A DNA stretch of 46,872 nucleotides from Dehalococcoidales bacterium (GCA_021161775.1 JAGGZY010000050.1:1-46872); one strand, 5' to 3'; positions 1 to 7,619 are shown, counted from the stretch's first letter. Program-made: numbers and translations. Notes: a model not told the origin generated them from the sequence alone.

Positions 1-2514
1 CCCCTCACTACAATCGTGGCTGGCACTTACCAGTCCCTTACCGGTGGCTATACTCAGCCGGTCCATTAGTTGTTTAGCCAGCTTGGGGTTTACCTTAGGC
101 ACCCGGTTGCCGATAGCACCATAGGTCCTGAAATATTCCGACCCCCCTAGCTCATCCCAGGTAGTGCCTACAATATAGATTAGGTTCCCGGCTTTCTTGA
201 AGTCCATCGAGATGGCGTTAGTTACCTTCTCCATAACCCCCACCGCCGAGATAAGCAGGGTATGGGGGATAGAGGTAACCCTGCCCTGTTCCTCAAACTC
301 GTTATACATACTGTCCTTGCCCGAGATAAACGGGGTTTCATAGACGATGGACATATCGTAGCAGGCTTGAGCTGCCCTCACCAGAGCGCCGAGGATATCG
401 GGCTGGCGAACATTGCCCCAGCAGAAGTTATCCAGTAGTGCCACCCGGGAGAGGTTACCCCCCACAGCGATAATCTGCCTTAGGGCTTCGTCAATTGCCG
501 ACGCCGCCATCCAGTAGGGGTCAATATCCCCATATCGGGGGTTGATGCCGTTAGCCACGATAGCTCCTCTATCCGAGTCCAGTATTGGTCGGATGATAGC
601 AGCATCACCGGGACCATCATTGTCTTTGCCGACCAGCGGCTTAAGCACACTGCCTCCCTGAACCTCGTGGTCATACTGGCGGATGACCCATTCCTTGCTA
701 CACACATTTAGCGAACCTAGAATCTGGCATAGCGGCTTAGCTAGGTTCCGGGGACAACTGAAGTCAGGCTCAGCGTGTTTTGGCGGTATCCATTCAGCCT
801 CTCGGGTTATTTGAGGGTAGCCATCGTGGAGGAATTCCATCTCCAGGTTGCCTACCGGATTCCCCTGATAAAATAGTTTAAGCTGCTTATCACTGGTGAA
901 TCTACCGATAACTGCAGACGTAACATTCTCGCTGGCTAATAGTTCTTGTAGCTCGTCAATATGCGATGGGGGGACAGCCAGTAACATCCTTTCCTGAGAT
1001 TCGGATATCCATATTTCGCTATAGGAGAGCCCTTGATACTTCAGCGGAACCTTGTCCAGATAGACTTCTACTCCGGTATCTTTTCCCATCTCTCCGACGG
1101 CTGAGGAGAGCCCCCCACCTCCACAGTCGGTGATTCGGGAGTAGAGTCCTCGGTCTCTGGCCTGGAGCAGGATATCAATTACCTTTTTCTCCACAATAGG
1201 GTTACCAATCTGTACTGCGCTAAAGGAACCGCTGCTGGACTGGTCGGTGAGCTGTTCCGAGGCAAAGGTAACCCCATGGATGCCGTCACGCCCAGTTTTA
1301 CCTCCTACTACTACTACCATATCCCCGGGTTGTTGCTTTCCTGCCTTCGCCATTTGCCGAGGCATCAGCCCTAGGGTGCCGCAGAAGACGAGGGGATTAG
1401 CCAGATAGCGGTCATCAAACAGCACTGCCCCGTTGGAGGTGGGTATCCCTAGCCGGTTACCATAATCGGCGACCCCGGCGCGGACCCCCTGGAAGATACG
1501 ACGGGGATGGAGAACCCCGGAGGGTAACTTTTCATAGGGGAAATCAGGGGAGGCAAAGCAGAAAACATCGGTATTCAGTATGGGTTTAGCGCCCCCTCCG
1601 GTGCCTAAGGGGTCGCGAACTACCCCCCCTATCCCGGTGGCAGCGCCTCCGTAGGGTTCAATCGCCGAGGGGTGATTGTGGGTCTCTACCTTGAAACACA
1701 GCGCCCACTGCTCGTCAAAGGCAATCACCCCAGCATTATCCTCAAAAACCGACAGGCACCACGGTTTAGCCAGCTCTTGGGTGGCTCTAAAAATGGTATG
1801 CTTAATTAGGTTATCGATGGTTTTATTACCCCAGTTGACCTTAGCCTTAAATGTTTTGTGAACACAATGCTCCGACCAGGTTTGAGCCAGGGTTTCCAGC
1901 TCAACATCGGTAGGGTTTCGCCCCTGCCGCTGGAAATAGGCGGTAACTGCCCTTAGCTCATCATCACTGAACCCGAACTGCTGACCAGCCTGGCTAAGCG
2001 CTACCTCGTTTAGGCTGAATCTATAGCGCGGGTTTTCAAGAAAGACAGCTGGTTCCTGTTTAACTACATGCTGAATGATAGGGTTTACCAGTAGCCTGGT
2101 AGCTATCGCCTCAAGCTGTGATTTATCCAGTTGCCCCCAAATAAGGTATCGGGTGGCGGTTTTAATGGCTCTGACACCTATCCCCAAGTCACTGAGGGCT
2201 TTAATAATGGTGGTCTCAATGGGGTCGGTAACCCCGGCATTATAGGTAACCTCGACCGTATGATAATCTCCGCTGATGATTCCTTCGTCGGAGAAATTTT
2301 GGTCATATTGGTACTGCTGGGTTACTGGGTCGGCGAGAAGGTCGCCGCAGATAAGGTCTAGCTTAGCGGGGGTTAGCTCAGCATCTAGCCAGTAGATGTC
2401 CACCACCCGAACCTTGGTAACCGAATCTATCCCCAGGTCAGTTATTGCCTTGACCAGACCCTCGCCTCGGGCATCAGGTAGCGATTCTTTTAGCCGAATC
2501 TCAATTCTATGCAT
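1..2514 (-). CDS. purL: Phosphoribosylformylglycinamidine synthase (PurL) with two N-terminal PurS-like domains, 3' end cut by window
   Basis: Converts FGAR, glutamine-derived ammonia and ATP to FGAM in purine synthesis. I translated the reverse strand from the ATG at 2514; the frame stays open to base 1, giving 838 codons, so the C-terminus is missing. Residues about 1-75 form a PurS-like domain (MHRIEIRLKESLPDARG start) and residues about 87-165 a second one (YNAGVTDPIETTIIKALSDL). The synthase part follows with QTWSEHC, the ETHNHPSAIEPYGGAATG signature and, near the edge, HDCSEG. Fusion of PurS to PurL would replace the separate PurS subunit. The gene lies 111 bp downstream of yqeY in the same direction, with a hairpin between them. 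The family assignment is very secure; that both N-terminal units are PurS folds is inference from sequence resemblance. Confidence 0.96.
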   Translation of the reverse strand, partial: MHRIEIRLKESLPDARGEGLVKAITDLGIDSVTKVRVVDIYWLDAELTPAKLDLICGDLLADPVTQQYQYDQNFSDEGIISGDYHTVEVTYNAGVTDPIETTIIKALSDLGIGVRAIKTATRYLIWGQLDKSQLEAIATRLLVNPIIQHVVKQEPAVFLENPRYRFSLNEVALSQAGQQFGFSDDELRAVTAYFQRQGRNPTDVELETLAQTWSEHCVHKTFKAKVNWGNKTIDNLIKHTIFRATQELAKPWCLSVFEDNAGVIAFDEQWALCFKVETHNHPSAIEPYGGAATGIGGVVRDPLGTGGGAKPILNTDVFCFASPDFPYEKLPSGVLHPRRIFQGVRAGVADYGNRLGIPTSNGAVLFDDRYLANPLVFCGTLGLMPRQMAKAGKQQPGDMVVVVGGKTGRDGIHGVTFASEQLTDQSSSGSFSAVQIGNPIVEKKVIDILLQARDRGLYSRITDCGGGGLSSAVGEMGKDTGVEVYLDKVPLKYQGLSYSEIWISESQERMLLAVPPSHIDELQELLASENVTSAVIGRFTSDKQLKLFYQGNPVGNLEMEFLHDGYPQITREAEWIPPKHAEPDFSCPRNLAKPLCQILGSLNVCSKEWVIRQYDHEVQGGSVLKPLVGKDNDGPGDAAIIRPILDSDRGAIVANGINPRYGDIDPYWMAASAIDEALRQIIAVGGNLSRVALLDNFCWGNVRQPDILGALVRAAQACYDMSIVYETPFISGKDSMYNEFEEQGRVTSIPHTLLISAVGVMEKVTNAISMDFKKAGNLIYIVGTTWDELGGSEYFRTYGAIGNRVPKVNPKLAKQLMDRLSIATGKGLVSASHDCSEG

Positions 2515-2563
2515 CAGCCTATTTCAATCCTATAGATTAGCTTATCCGGCTTGCCGAAAGTCT

Positions 2564-2585
2564 TAGAGGGGCTAACGCCCCTCTA
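2564..2585. other. Hairpin between yqeY and purL
   Basis: A 9-bp perfect inverted repeat (TAGAGGGGC / GCCCCTCTA) with a 4-base loop. No clear T-run follows on either strand, so it may be a weak terminator, an mRNA-end stabiliser or a processing site in a yqeY-purL transcript. Confidence 0.45.
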
Positions 2586-2625
2586 TCTAATTATATAGTA
2601 GCTTCCTGAATCTTTACCCCACATA

Positions 2626-3075
2626 CTATGAACTCAGTAACTCGGTAACGATGCTATTTATCTCGCTGCCATCGGCTCTTCCCTTAAGCTGGGGGATAAT
2701 CCGGGACATCACCTTCCCCTTATCCCGGGGGCCCTGAGCACCGACTTCCTCGATTACCTTACGAACCTGGGTAACGACATCCTCCCGGCCTAACGGCTCG
2801 GGCAGATATCCCTGAAGGATAGCCAGCTCGGTTTCCTCTTTGGCTACCAGGTCGTGGCGGTCTCCCTGCTTAAAGGCATCAATACTTTCGTGATGTTGCT
2901 TAACCCCCTTGGCAATAATCCCCAGAATATCGGCATCACTCAGGGTTGCCCGCTTAGCAATCTCCACATTATGGATGGCCGCCAGTAGCATACGTAACAC
3001 AGAACGTTTGGTCTCATCCCTGGCTTTCATGGCTTGCTTGAGGTCATCGGTTAACTTCTGTTTGAGTTCAGTCAC
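2626..3075 (-). CDS. yqeY: GatB/YqeY domain protein
   Basis: A 149-residue protein matching the stand-alone YqeY family, which resembles the tail domain of the GatB amidotransferase subunit; its cellular role is not firmly known, and a link to tRNA-dependent amidation is only by homology. Typical features are the N-terminal LTDDLKQAMKARDETKRSVLRML and the GYLPEPL motif. The GTG start at 3075 is preceded by an AGGAG site, and a strong promoter lies at 3103-3131. It is divergent from the XRE regulator and probably read together with purL. Confidence 0.93.
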   Translation of the reverse strand: MTELKQKLTDDLKQAMKARDETKRSVLRMLLAAIHNVEIAKRATLSDADILGIIAKGVKQHHESIDAFKQGDRHDLVAKEETELAILQGYLPEPLGREDVVTQVRKVIEEVGAQGPRDKGKVMSRIIPQLKGRADGSEINSIVTELLSS

Positions 3076-3102
3076 CTTAATTACTCCTACCCGGATAAAT
3101 CT

Positions 3103-3131
3103 ATTTTAATTGGCTCGGGCTACCCTGTCAA
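3103..3131 (-). promoter_or_regulatory. Sigma-70-type promoter of yqeY
   Basis: Read on the minus strand, TTGACA (3131-3126), a 17-bp spacer and TAAAAT (3108-3103). This is one mismatch from consensus and would start transcription near 3096, about 20 bases before the yqeY GTG. Confidence 0.7.
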
Positions 3132-3173
3132 GGAATCCTGGCGTTATTAGGCGGGGCGAGGACTGGTTAGTTC

Positions 3174-3185
3174 TTGCCATTTGGC
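3174..3185. promoter_or_regulatory. Operator copy 1 for the XRE regulator
   Basis: TTGCCATTTGGC, containing the dyad GCCA-TT-TGGC. An identical 12-mer recurs at 3216-3227 inside the XRE promoter, 42 bp (four helical turns) away. This copy lies between the divergent yqeY and XRE promoters, so looping or co-operative binding on one DNA face is plausible. Confidence 0.6.
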
Positions 3186-3208
3186 TAAGATTTCCGAATT
3201 ATGTTCTA

Positions 3209-3237
3209 TTGACATTTGCCATTTGGCGAATTATAAT
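3209..3237 (+). promoter_or_regulatory. Consensus promoter of the XRE gene with operator copy 2 in its spacer
   Basis: TTGACA (3209-3214), 17-bp spacer, TATAAT (3232-3237): a perfect sigma-70 match. The spacer holds the second TTGCCATTTGGC copy (3216-3227). The expected transcription start falls at about 3244, which is the A of the regulator's ATG, so the mRNA would be leaderless. A protein bound here would block RNA polymerase, which fits autorepression. Confidence 0.75.
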
Positions 3238-3243
3238 GTCATT

Positions 3244-3648
3244 ATGGATAGTGGTAAAATACTCAGTTTAGGTGAGATAATCAGACAACAGCGGCTCATG
3301 ATGTCGCTGACTCAGGGGGAATTAGCCAAGAAGTCGGGGGTATCCCCATCGCATTTGGGCCGCATCGAGAAGGGAGAGCGTTTCCCTTCCGCCCGTATCC
3401 TGCGCCGGATTGCGGGACCGCTAGGTTTTGATGAGAATGAGTTATTTGCTCTGGCGGGTTATCTGTCATCCCCTTCCCCGGGTATTGCTGAGGAGGGGGC
3501 TTCCTATGTGGGGGGTGGACGACTTGACCCTTATGTTGGTAAAGTATTATCACAGGAACCAGTTGAGGTGCAGCGGGCAGTAATTGGCGTCCTTAGTCTG
3601 CTAAAGGGTATTGCCAAGGGCATACCTCAGGAGCGGCTTAAAGACTGA
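3244..3648 (+). CDS. XRE-family helix-turn-helix transcriptional regulator
   Basis: A 134-residue DNA-binding protein. The HTH spans about residues 10-60 (IIRQQRLMMSLTQGELAKKS, then GVSPSHLGRIEKGERFPSA). The C-terminal part has no domain I recognise. The frame is open upstream to an ATG at 3181, but that start lies before the promoter; the ATG at 3244 matches the predicted transcript start. The gene ends 43 bp before the OmpR-type regulator and is probably read with it. Duplicated dyads upstream indicate autoregulation. The targets of the protein beyond itself, and possibly yqeY, are unknown. Confidence 0.88.
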   Translation: MDSGKILSLGEIIRQQRLMMSLTQGELAKKSGVSPSHLGRIEKGERFPSARILRRIAGPLGFDENELFALAGYLSSPSPGIAEEGASYVGGGRLDPYVGKVLSQEPVEVQRAVIGVLSLLKGIAKGIPQERLKD

Positions 3649-3691
3649 CTACCAGTGGCTTGAGTTATGTCTCTCGGGCTAGGGAGAGAAG

Positions 3692-4381
3692 ATGAAGATT
3701 CTGATTATTGAGGATGACTCGGAGATTGTGGAGGCAGTTTCACTGTGTTTTCAACTGCGTTGGAGTGGGGCTACCGTAATCTCAGCGACTCAGGGGGCTA
3801 AGGGGCTGGACCTGGTTGAAACTGAGACCCCCGATCTGGTTGTTCTGGATATAGGACTCCCCGATATGGACGGCTTTAAGGTTCTCCGTGAGATACGGCA
3901 GTTCTCTCAAGTGCCGGTGATAATGCTGACGGTGAGGGGTGAGGATACTGATGTAGCTAAGGGGCTGGAGCTGGGGGCTGATGACTATATAACCAAGCCC
4001 TTCAGTCATATTGAACTGCTGGCTCGGGTACAGGCAGTGTTGCGTCGTGCCCAGGGGGTGTCAGTTACCGGTGATGAGCGTCCCTTTGTTAGTGGTAAGC
4101 TCTCGGTTGATTTCGCCAGTAGGACGGTCAAGATAAATGGCCAGCCGATAAAGCTTACTTTTACCGAATACCGGCTACTCTACTATCTCATCAAGAATGA
4201 GGGGCGACTGCTTACTCACGAGAATCTGTTAAATAAGGTGTGGGGCGAGGGTTATACTGAAGCCAGAGACCTACTCCGGGTGCATATTCAGCACCTGAGG
4301 CAGAAATTAGGGGATAGCGCTGAATCCCCGAAGATTATCGTTACCGAGCACGGGATGGGCTATAAATTCGTCCGACCTTGA
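3692..4381 (+). CDS. OmpR/PhoB-family response regulator
   Basis: A 229-residue two-domain regulator. The receiver domain has acidic residues E7-D8-D9, phospho-acceptor D53 in VVLDIGLPDMDG, T80 and K102 in TKPF. The C-terminal winged helix (about 130-228) has the usual RDLLRVHIQHLRQKLG and GMGYKF. A Shine-Dalgarno-like GGGAGAGAAG precedes the ATG. No histidine kinase is encoded nearby, so its partner is elsewhere. OmpR-family proteins bind direct half-sites with 11-bp spacing; three such arrays occur in this window (4407, 5737, 17838), the first just downstream of this gene. That it binds them is inference. Confidence 0.95.
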   Translation: MKILIIEDDSEIVEAVSLCFQLRWSGATVISATQGAKGLDLVETETPDLVVLDIGLPDMDGFKVLREIRQFSQVPVIMLTVRGEDTDVAKGLELGADDYITKPFSHIELLARVQAVLRRAQGVSVTGDERPFVSGKLSVDFASRTVKINGQPIKLTFTEYRLLYYLIKNEGRLLTHENLLNKVWGEGYTEARDLLRVHIQHLRQKLGDSAESPKIIVTEHGMGYKFVRP

Positions 4382-4406
4382 GTCCCTGCTGGTGATTTCC
4401 TCCGTT

Positions 4407-4483
4407 TTTATGAAATCTTCACAGAATCTTTACGGAATATTTATTATTTTTATGCCTGCCTTTATACCTGTCTGTTAGATTTA
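4407..4483 (+). promoter_or_regulatory. 11-bp-phased TTTAT array, copy 1 (predicted OmpR-type regulator site)
   Basis: Half-sites TTTAT, TTCAC, TTTAC and TTTAT start at 4407, 4418, 4429 and 4440, exactly 11 bp apart, with further TTTAT at 4449 and 4461. A -10-like TTAGAT follows at 4475-4480. There is no -35 consensus, as expected where an activator takes its place. The 77-bp unit differs from copy 2 (5737-5813) at only about 6 positions. Confidence 0.65.
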
Positions 4484-4516
4484 AGCTATAGGATTACTAA
4501 TCGGAGGAATTAGGAA

Positions 4517-5335
4517 ATGGAAAAAATTACAGTTGTTATCTCGGATTGGCAGGTATTCTTCAGGGAAGGGATACACTTCATCCTTTCCAGCGAAGATGAT
4601 ATTGAGGTCATTGGTGAAGCTACCACCAATGAGGAAACTCTGGCTCTCATTGAAGCTGACCCGCCAGCGGTGGCTATTCTAGATATGGGGCATAGCGATG
4701 TCAGTGGTGTTGAGGCAACGCGGCGGATTAAGCGAAACTTCCCCTCAGTAGGGGTAATTTTAATTATTGATGATTATGATGAGGAACAGCTTTTCTTAGC
4801 CGCCAGGGGTGGGGTGAATGCCTACATAACCAAGGAGTCTAGCCCTGATGAGCTGGTTAGTGCTGTTAGGGAGGTAACTCAGGGTAACTGCCCGATAAGT
4901 AAGGTTCTGCTCATTCCTGATATAGCTTCCCGGGTGCTTGATGAATTCCGGGAATTTCCGTTGATGGAAGGGCAGATGAGTAGCCTGCTAGCTCGCCTGT
5001 CGCCAATGGAGAACGAGCTGCTGCATCATCTCACTCAGGGAGCTTCGTCTCAGCAGGTCGCCCAGGTGCTAGATATCGCCGAGCCGGATATTCTCCATCA
5101 CCTCGGAATTATTCTGTCTAAGCTGGTAACTAACCGTCGTAACCTGGAGATGATTGAAACTGCCCAGAGCAGCCTGCGTCCTATCTCCGGGGTGAGTAAG
5201 CCCACTATGGGGTATATAACCAGGGATGAGTTTGCCAGCTTCAAACAGGATTTGATAGCGCGTCTGGAGACCTTTATCAGTCGAATTGAGATGAGTGCCG
5301 GTGGGTTAGCGGGGAGTCGGAATGATAAAGAATAG
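4517..5335 (+). CDS. NarL/FixJ-like response regulator with degenerate LuxR HTH
   Basis: A 272-residue protein. The receiver domain (about 1-125) keeps D56 in AVAILDMG and the late lysine in ITKESS. A LuxR-type HTH follows (about 160-215): LSPMENELLHHLTQGASSQQ matches the canonical LSPRE..VL..LAQG pattern, but the recognition helix (AEPDILHHLGIILSKL) departs from the usual T-V-K-x-H pattern, so DNA specificity may be altered. A 55-residue tail ends the protein. GGAGG lies 7-11 bp before the ATG. The gene is preceded by phased array copy 1 and followed by a strong terminator, so it is probably its own transcription unit under the OmpR-type regulator. Confidence 0.88.
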   Translation: MEKITVVISDWQVFFREGIHFILSSEDDIEVIGEATTNEETLALIEADPPAVAILDMGHSDVSGVEATRRIKRNFPSVGVILIIDDYDEEQLFLAARGGVNAYITKESSPDELVSAVREVTQGNCPISKVLLIPDIASRVLDEFREFPLMEGQMSSLLARLSPMENELLHHLTQGASSQQVAQVLDIAEPDILHHLGIILSKLVTNRRNLEMIETAQSSLRPISGVSKPTMGYITRDEFASFKQDLIARLETFISRIEMSAGGLAGSRNDKE

Positions 5336-5383
5336 CTAGCCAGCCGAGCCGATAAAGGAGCAACCGGGAATAGTCCATTTCCT

Positions 5384-5412
5384 CCCTCCCCCATCAAGGG
5401 GGAGGGTTTTTT
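5384..5412 (+). terminator. Rho-independent terminator
   Basis: Perfect 9-bp stem CCCTCCCCC / GGGGGAGGG, 5-base loop ATCAA, then six T. It lies 48 bp after the NarL-type regulator and ends that transcript. Confidence 0.93.
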
Positions 5413-5425
5413 ATGGCTAATTGTT

Positions 5426-5462
5426 TCCCCGATGACTCTCGGGGACTAGAAGATTTTTCTAG
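5426..5462. repeat. Two adjacent dyads in the 5413-5581 intergenic stretch
   Basis: TCCCCGA-6-TCGGGGA (5426-5445) is followed directly by CTAGAA-5-TTCTAG (5446-5462). The first could act as a back-up hairpin after the terminator; the second has the form of an operator for the small zinc-finger gene. Nothing else is clear in 5413-5581. Confidence 0.35.
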
Positions 5463-5581
5463 AATAGAGACACTTCCTAAGCGAAATACCATAAAGTATC
5501 CTTAACCCAACAAAACTTCACTATTAAGGTGAGTCTAGAGCAGATTGAGCCGTGATGCTTTTAGGGAAGGGGGTGTGGTAG

Positions 5582-5743
5582 ATGGATAACCAGAGGATGA
5601 GGGTGATGTGTGCCTGGTGTGGTCGGGATATGGGGGCAAAGGATGGGCGGGGTATCACTGGGGTGTCTCATGGCTTGTGTGAACAGTGCCGGCGTAGGTT
5701 AGAGCTGAGTATGAGGGGTAAACTGCCCTCCAATTCTTTATGA
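5582..5743 (+). CDS. Small zinc-finger-like protein (53 aa)
   Basis: ATG at 5582, TGA at 5741-5743, preceded by a purine-rich GGGAAGGGGG. The product has two CxxC pairs, C10-A-W-C13 and C33-E-Q-C36, the second in SHGLCEQC. This resembles the small cysteine module (CAWCK...SHGICPEC) seen attached to bacterial sensor and receiver proteins, so a metal-bound partner for the signalling proteins next door is possible but unproven. Its stop codon overlaps the first half-site of phased array copy 2. It is too short for routine gene calling. Confidence 0.7.
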   Translation: MDNQRMRVMCAWCGRDMGAKDGRGITGVSHGLCEQCRRRLELSMRGKLPSNSL

Positions 5744-5813
5744 AATCCTCATAGAATCTTTACGGAATATTTATCATTTTTATGCCTGCCTTTATGCTTG
5801 TTTGTTAGATTTA
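5737..5813 (+). promoter_or_regulatory. 11-bp-phased TTTAT array, copy 2
   Basis: Near-identical to copy 1 at 4407-4483 (about 71 of 77 bases the same), with half-sites at 5737, 5748, 5759 and 5770 and a TTAGAT at 5805-5810. It begins inside the stop of the zinc-finger gene and faces the 27-aa peptide and sipW. Confidence 0.65.
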
Positions 5814-5849
5814 GGTGGTAAGACTAAAGGGGGTTAAGGAAGCATAGGA

Positions 5850-5933
5850 ATGAATCAGGAAGGAACAACCCCTAAAATTAACGAAATTTTAACGCTAATT
5901 TTAGGGGTGATTAATATCGGCACCTTAAGATGA
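5850..5933 (+). CDS. Putative 27-aa hydrophobic peptide
   Basis: ATG at 5850, TGA at 5931. The product has a polar start and a hydrophobic core, INEILTLILGVINIG. AAGGA lies about 10 bp before the ATG. It sits 37 bp after phased array copy 2 and 30 bp before sipW, so it would be the first reading frame of the fibre transcript. It may be a leader peptide, a membrane micropeptide or chance; the parallel with the 32-aa membrane peptide after array copy 3 is the main reason to list it. Confidence 0.35.
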   Translation: MNQEGTTPKINEILTLILGVINIGTLR

Positions 5934-5963
5934 GAATAGGAATTAGATGATGAGGTTTGGACA

Positions 5964-6764
5964 ATGAAAAAGGTGGCTACTCGGATAACTTTAATAGTGC
6001 TCCTGGTTATTATTGGGGGTTTTGCTTTTCTGAAACTCTCGCCCAACTACAACATATACCTGGTAAGAAGCGAGAGTATGACCCCTAACCTCAATATGGG
6101 GGATATGGTAATTACTGGCCCTGTCAATGGGCTAATAGGGGGAGAGGTGAAACCGGGAGCAGTTGTAACCTACCAGAGGGAAAAGGGACTGGTTACCCAT
6201 CGGGTGTTGTCAATTAATGGAGATACCCTGGTAACCAAGGGGGATGCCGTTGAGGACCCCGACCCTTGGTCGGTTTCCATGTCGGATATCAGGGGTGTCT
6301 ATCTGTTTCGGCTGCCTTCGATAGGTTACGTATCGAATTTCATTAAGACTAAAACCGGCTGGTTATTATTGATAGTGGCACCATCGGCGGTGCTTTTCGG
6401 ACTGCTAATTAGAAGCATTCTCAAGGAGGTGCGGAAGAAGGCTCAAGATGGGGCTCAGGGGGTGGGGATAGTAACTGCCGAAGCGACTAAGTCAGATGAA
6501 ACCACCCCGCAACCGATTGCGCCCACCGGAGGTTCTGGTAAGGAGGTGGCTTACCCCGCGGCTAGGATGGACAGTTCGGAGATGGTAGCTCAGGGGTTAG
6601 TGATGCTTATCCGGGATATGGTTAAAGATTTACGGAGTAGTCCTGATGTAGTAGCTCAGCAGAAAGGAACCGTGGCTCCAGGTACAGCAGAAGTGGATGA
6701 AACTACGAAGCATCTGGTGGCTGCAATTAAAACTGCGGTAGCTGAACTACGAGGCGGTTATTAA
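5964..6764 (+). CDS. sipW: SipW-type (ER/archaeal-type) signal peptidase I with C-terminal extension
   Basis: Membrane protease that removes signal peptides, here most likely from the camelysin-like proteins encoded next. An N-terminal membrane segment (about 8-25) is followed by catalytic S38 in SESMTPNLNMGD. H79 in VTHRV stands where bacterial enzymes have lysine, and D94 lies in TKGD; Ser-His-Asp is the ER/SipW type. A second membrane segment lies at about 132-152. The last 110 residues, rich in Q, A, T and P with an ELRGGY end, are longer than in Bacillus SipW and are unexplained. The neighbour genes and the phased array upstream point to a dedicated surface-fibre operon. Confidence 0.9.
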   Translation: MKKVATRITLIVLLVIIGGFAFLKLSPNYNIYLVRSESMTPNLNMGDMVITGPVNGLIGGEVKPGAVVTYQREKGLVTHRVLSINGDTLVTKGDAVEDPDPWSVSMSDIRGVYLFRLPSIGYVSNFIKTKTGWLLLIVAPSAVLFGLLIRSILKEVRKKAQDGAQGVGIVTAEATKSDETTPQPIAPTGGSGKEVAYPAARMDSSEMVAQGLVMLIRDMVKDLRSSPDVVAQQKGTVAPGTAEVDETTKHLVAAIKTAVAELRGGY

Positions 6765-6779
6765 ATATCAGCTTTAAAT

Positions 6780-6813
6780 AAAGGAGGTGATGACAGTCAT
6801 AACAGAGAATTAG
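6780..6813 (+). promoter_or_regulatory. Perfect anti-anti-SD sequence followed by a 7-codon frame
   Basis: AAAGGAGGTGAT (6780-6791) is fully complementary to the usual 16S rRNA 3' end. It overlaps an ATG that opens only 7 codons (MTVITEN). It may be a ribosome standby site or leader peptide controlling the camelysin gene 73 bp later. The region 6814-6885 is A-rich and holds the AAAAGGAGAAAG site of that gene. Confidence 0.4.
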
Positions 6814-6885
6814 AGAAACTACGCAGCGGGTTGTTAGCTCTTAGGTAACTAACGAACAAAAAACAAAAAATAAAAGGAGAAAGAA

Positions 6886-7506
6886 ATGAACAAAAAGATA
6901 ATGGGATTAGCGGTGGCGGCAGCCCTGGTAGTAGGGCTGGTAGGTAGCGGCACCTGGGCATACTTCTCGGACACGGAGCAGAGCACGGACAACAGTCTTT
7001 GTGCTGGAACCCTAGACCTCAACATTGACGGTGGTAACACTGCCAGTAACACCTTCTCGGTAACCGATGTTGCCCCTGGTGACAGTGGTAACGGTAACAA
7101 TGTGCTGGCTAATGTAGGTAGCCTGAATGGTGAGCTGGATGTTGAGTTTTCAGCGATTACCAACACTGGTGGAACCAGTGGTGAGTATGGGGATGGTAGT
7201 GGAGACCTGGGTGGAGTAGCTGAGATAGCGGTGTATCTGGATGTTGACCAGAGTGGTACTTGGACGGATGGAGACATTGGGCTTAAGTCTGATGGTACTA
7301 CCTACAATCATCCAACAGCTCTGGACTACGACACTATCGACAACTATGACAGTGAGAGCTGGGATGCGGTTGAGACAATGGCGGCATCAGCGGCTGATGA
7401 CTTTGTGGCTCTGTGGCGAGTGCCTACTTCAGCGGGGAACAATATTCAGGGTGATTGCGTAAGCTTTGATGTTACCTTCATTCTGGAACAAGCCGACGCT
7501 GACTAG
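6886..7506 (+). CDS. Camelysin/TasA-like SipW-dependent surface protein
   Basis: A 206-residue secreted protein. The signal peptide MNKKIMGLAVAAALVVG... ends in the SipW-type motif GTWAYFSDTEQ, and the mature protein starts with repeated N, T, G and D residues (LDLNIDGGNTASNTF). Camelysin/TasA proteins form extracellular fibres in Bacillus; the same role is likely here. Key stretches are VAPGDSGNG and ALWRVPTS. The closely spaced sipW supplies the expected protease. The segment ITNTGGTSGEYGDGSGDLGG to the C-terminus is repeated almost unchanged in the protein at 8649-9755. A strong AAAAGGAGAAAG site precedes the ATG. Confidence 0.88.
   Translation: MNKKIMGLAVAAALVVGLVGSGTWAYFSDTEQSTDNSLCAGTLDLNIDGGNTASNTFSVTDVAPGDSGNGNNVLANVGSLNGELDVEFSAITNTGGTSGEYGDGSGDLGGVAEIAVYLDVDQSGTWTDGDIGLKSDGTTYNHPTALDYDTIDNYDSESWDAVETMAASAADDFVALWRVPTSAGNNIQGDCVSFDVTFILEQADAD
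7171..7217 (+). repeat. 47-bp identical segment shared with 9426-9472
   Basis: The coding segment for GTSGEYGDGSGDLGG is identical at the DNA level in the two camelysin domains (second copy 9426-9472), within a longer, slightly diverged repeat. This indicates recent duplication or gene conversion. Confidence 0.85.
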
Positions 7507-7542
7507 TAGTTGGTGAGAGCAGAACTAACGGTTAAAGTTTAT

Positions 7543-7576
7543 CGGGGGCTGGGGCCTGGATAAGCCTCAGTCCCCG
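7543..7576 (+). other. Strong GC hairpin after the camelysin gene
   Basis: A 13-bp stem (two G-T pairs) with an 8-base loop. The following bases are A-rich rather than T-rich, so it is not a standard terminator for the plus strand. It more likely protects the 3' end of the upstream mRNA and sets a lower level for the downstream genes. Confidence 0.55.
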
Positions 7577-7619
7577 GGGACAAAAAATCATTGATAAATA
7601 GGTAAAGGAGGTGCCGATA

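Noticed and set aside
3181-3243. Upstream extension of the XRE protein to an ATG at 3181
   Set aside because: The consensus promoter (3209-3237) lies inside this extension, so the transcript cannot include the earlier start.
6849-7277. Long minus-strand frame opposite the camelysin gene
   Set aside because: Rich in S, P and L from antisense reading of a repetitive GTG/ACC-rich gene; the plus-strand frame has a signal peptide, a ribosome site and a paralogue.
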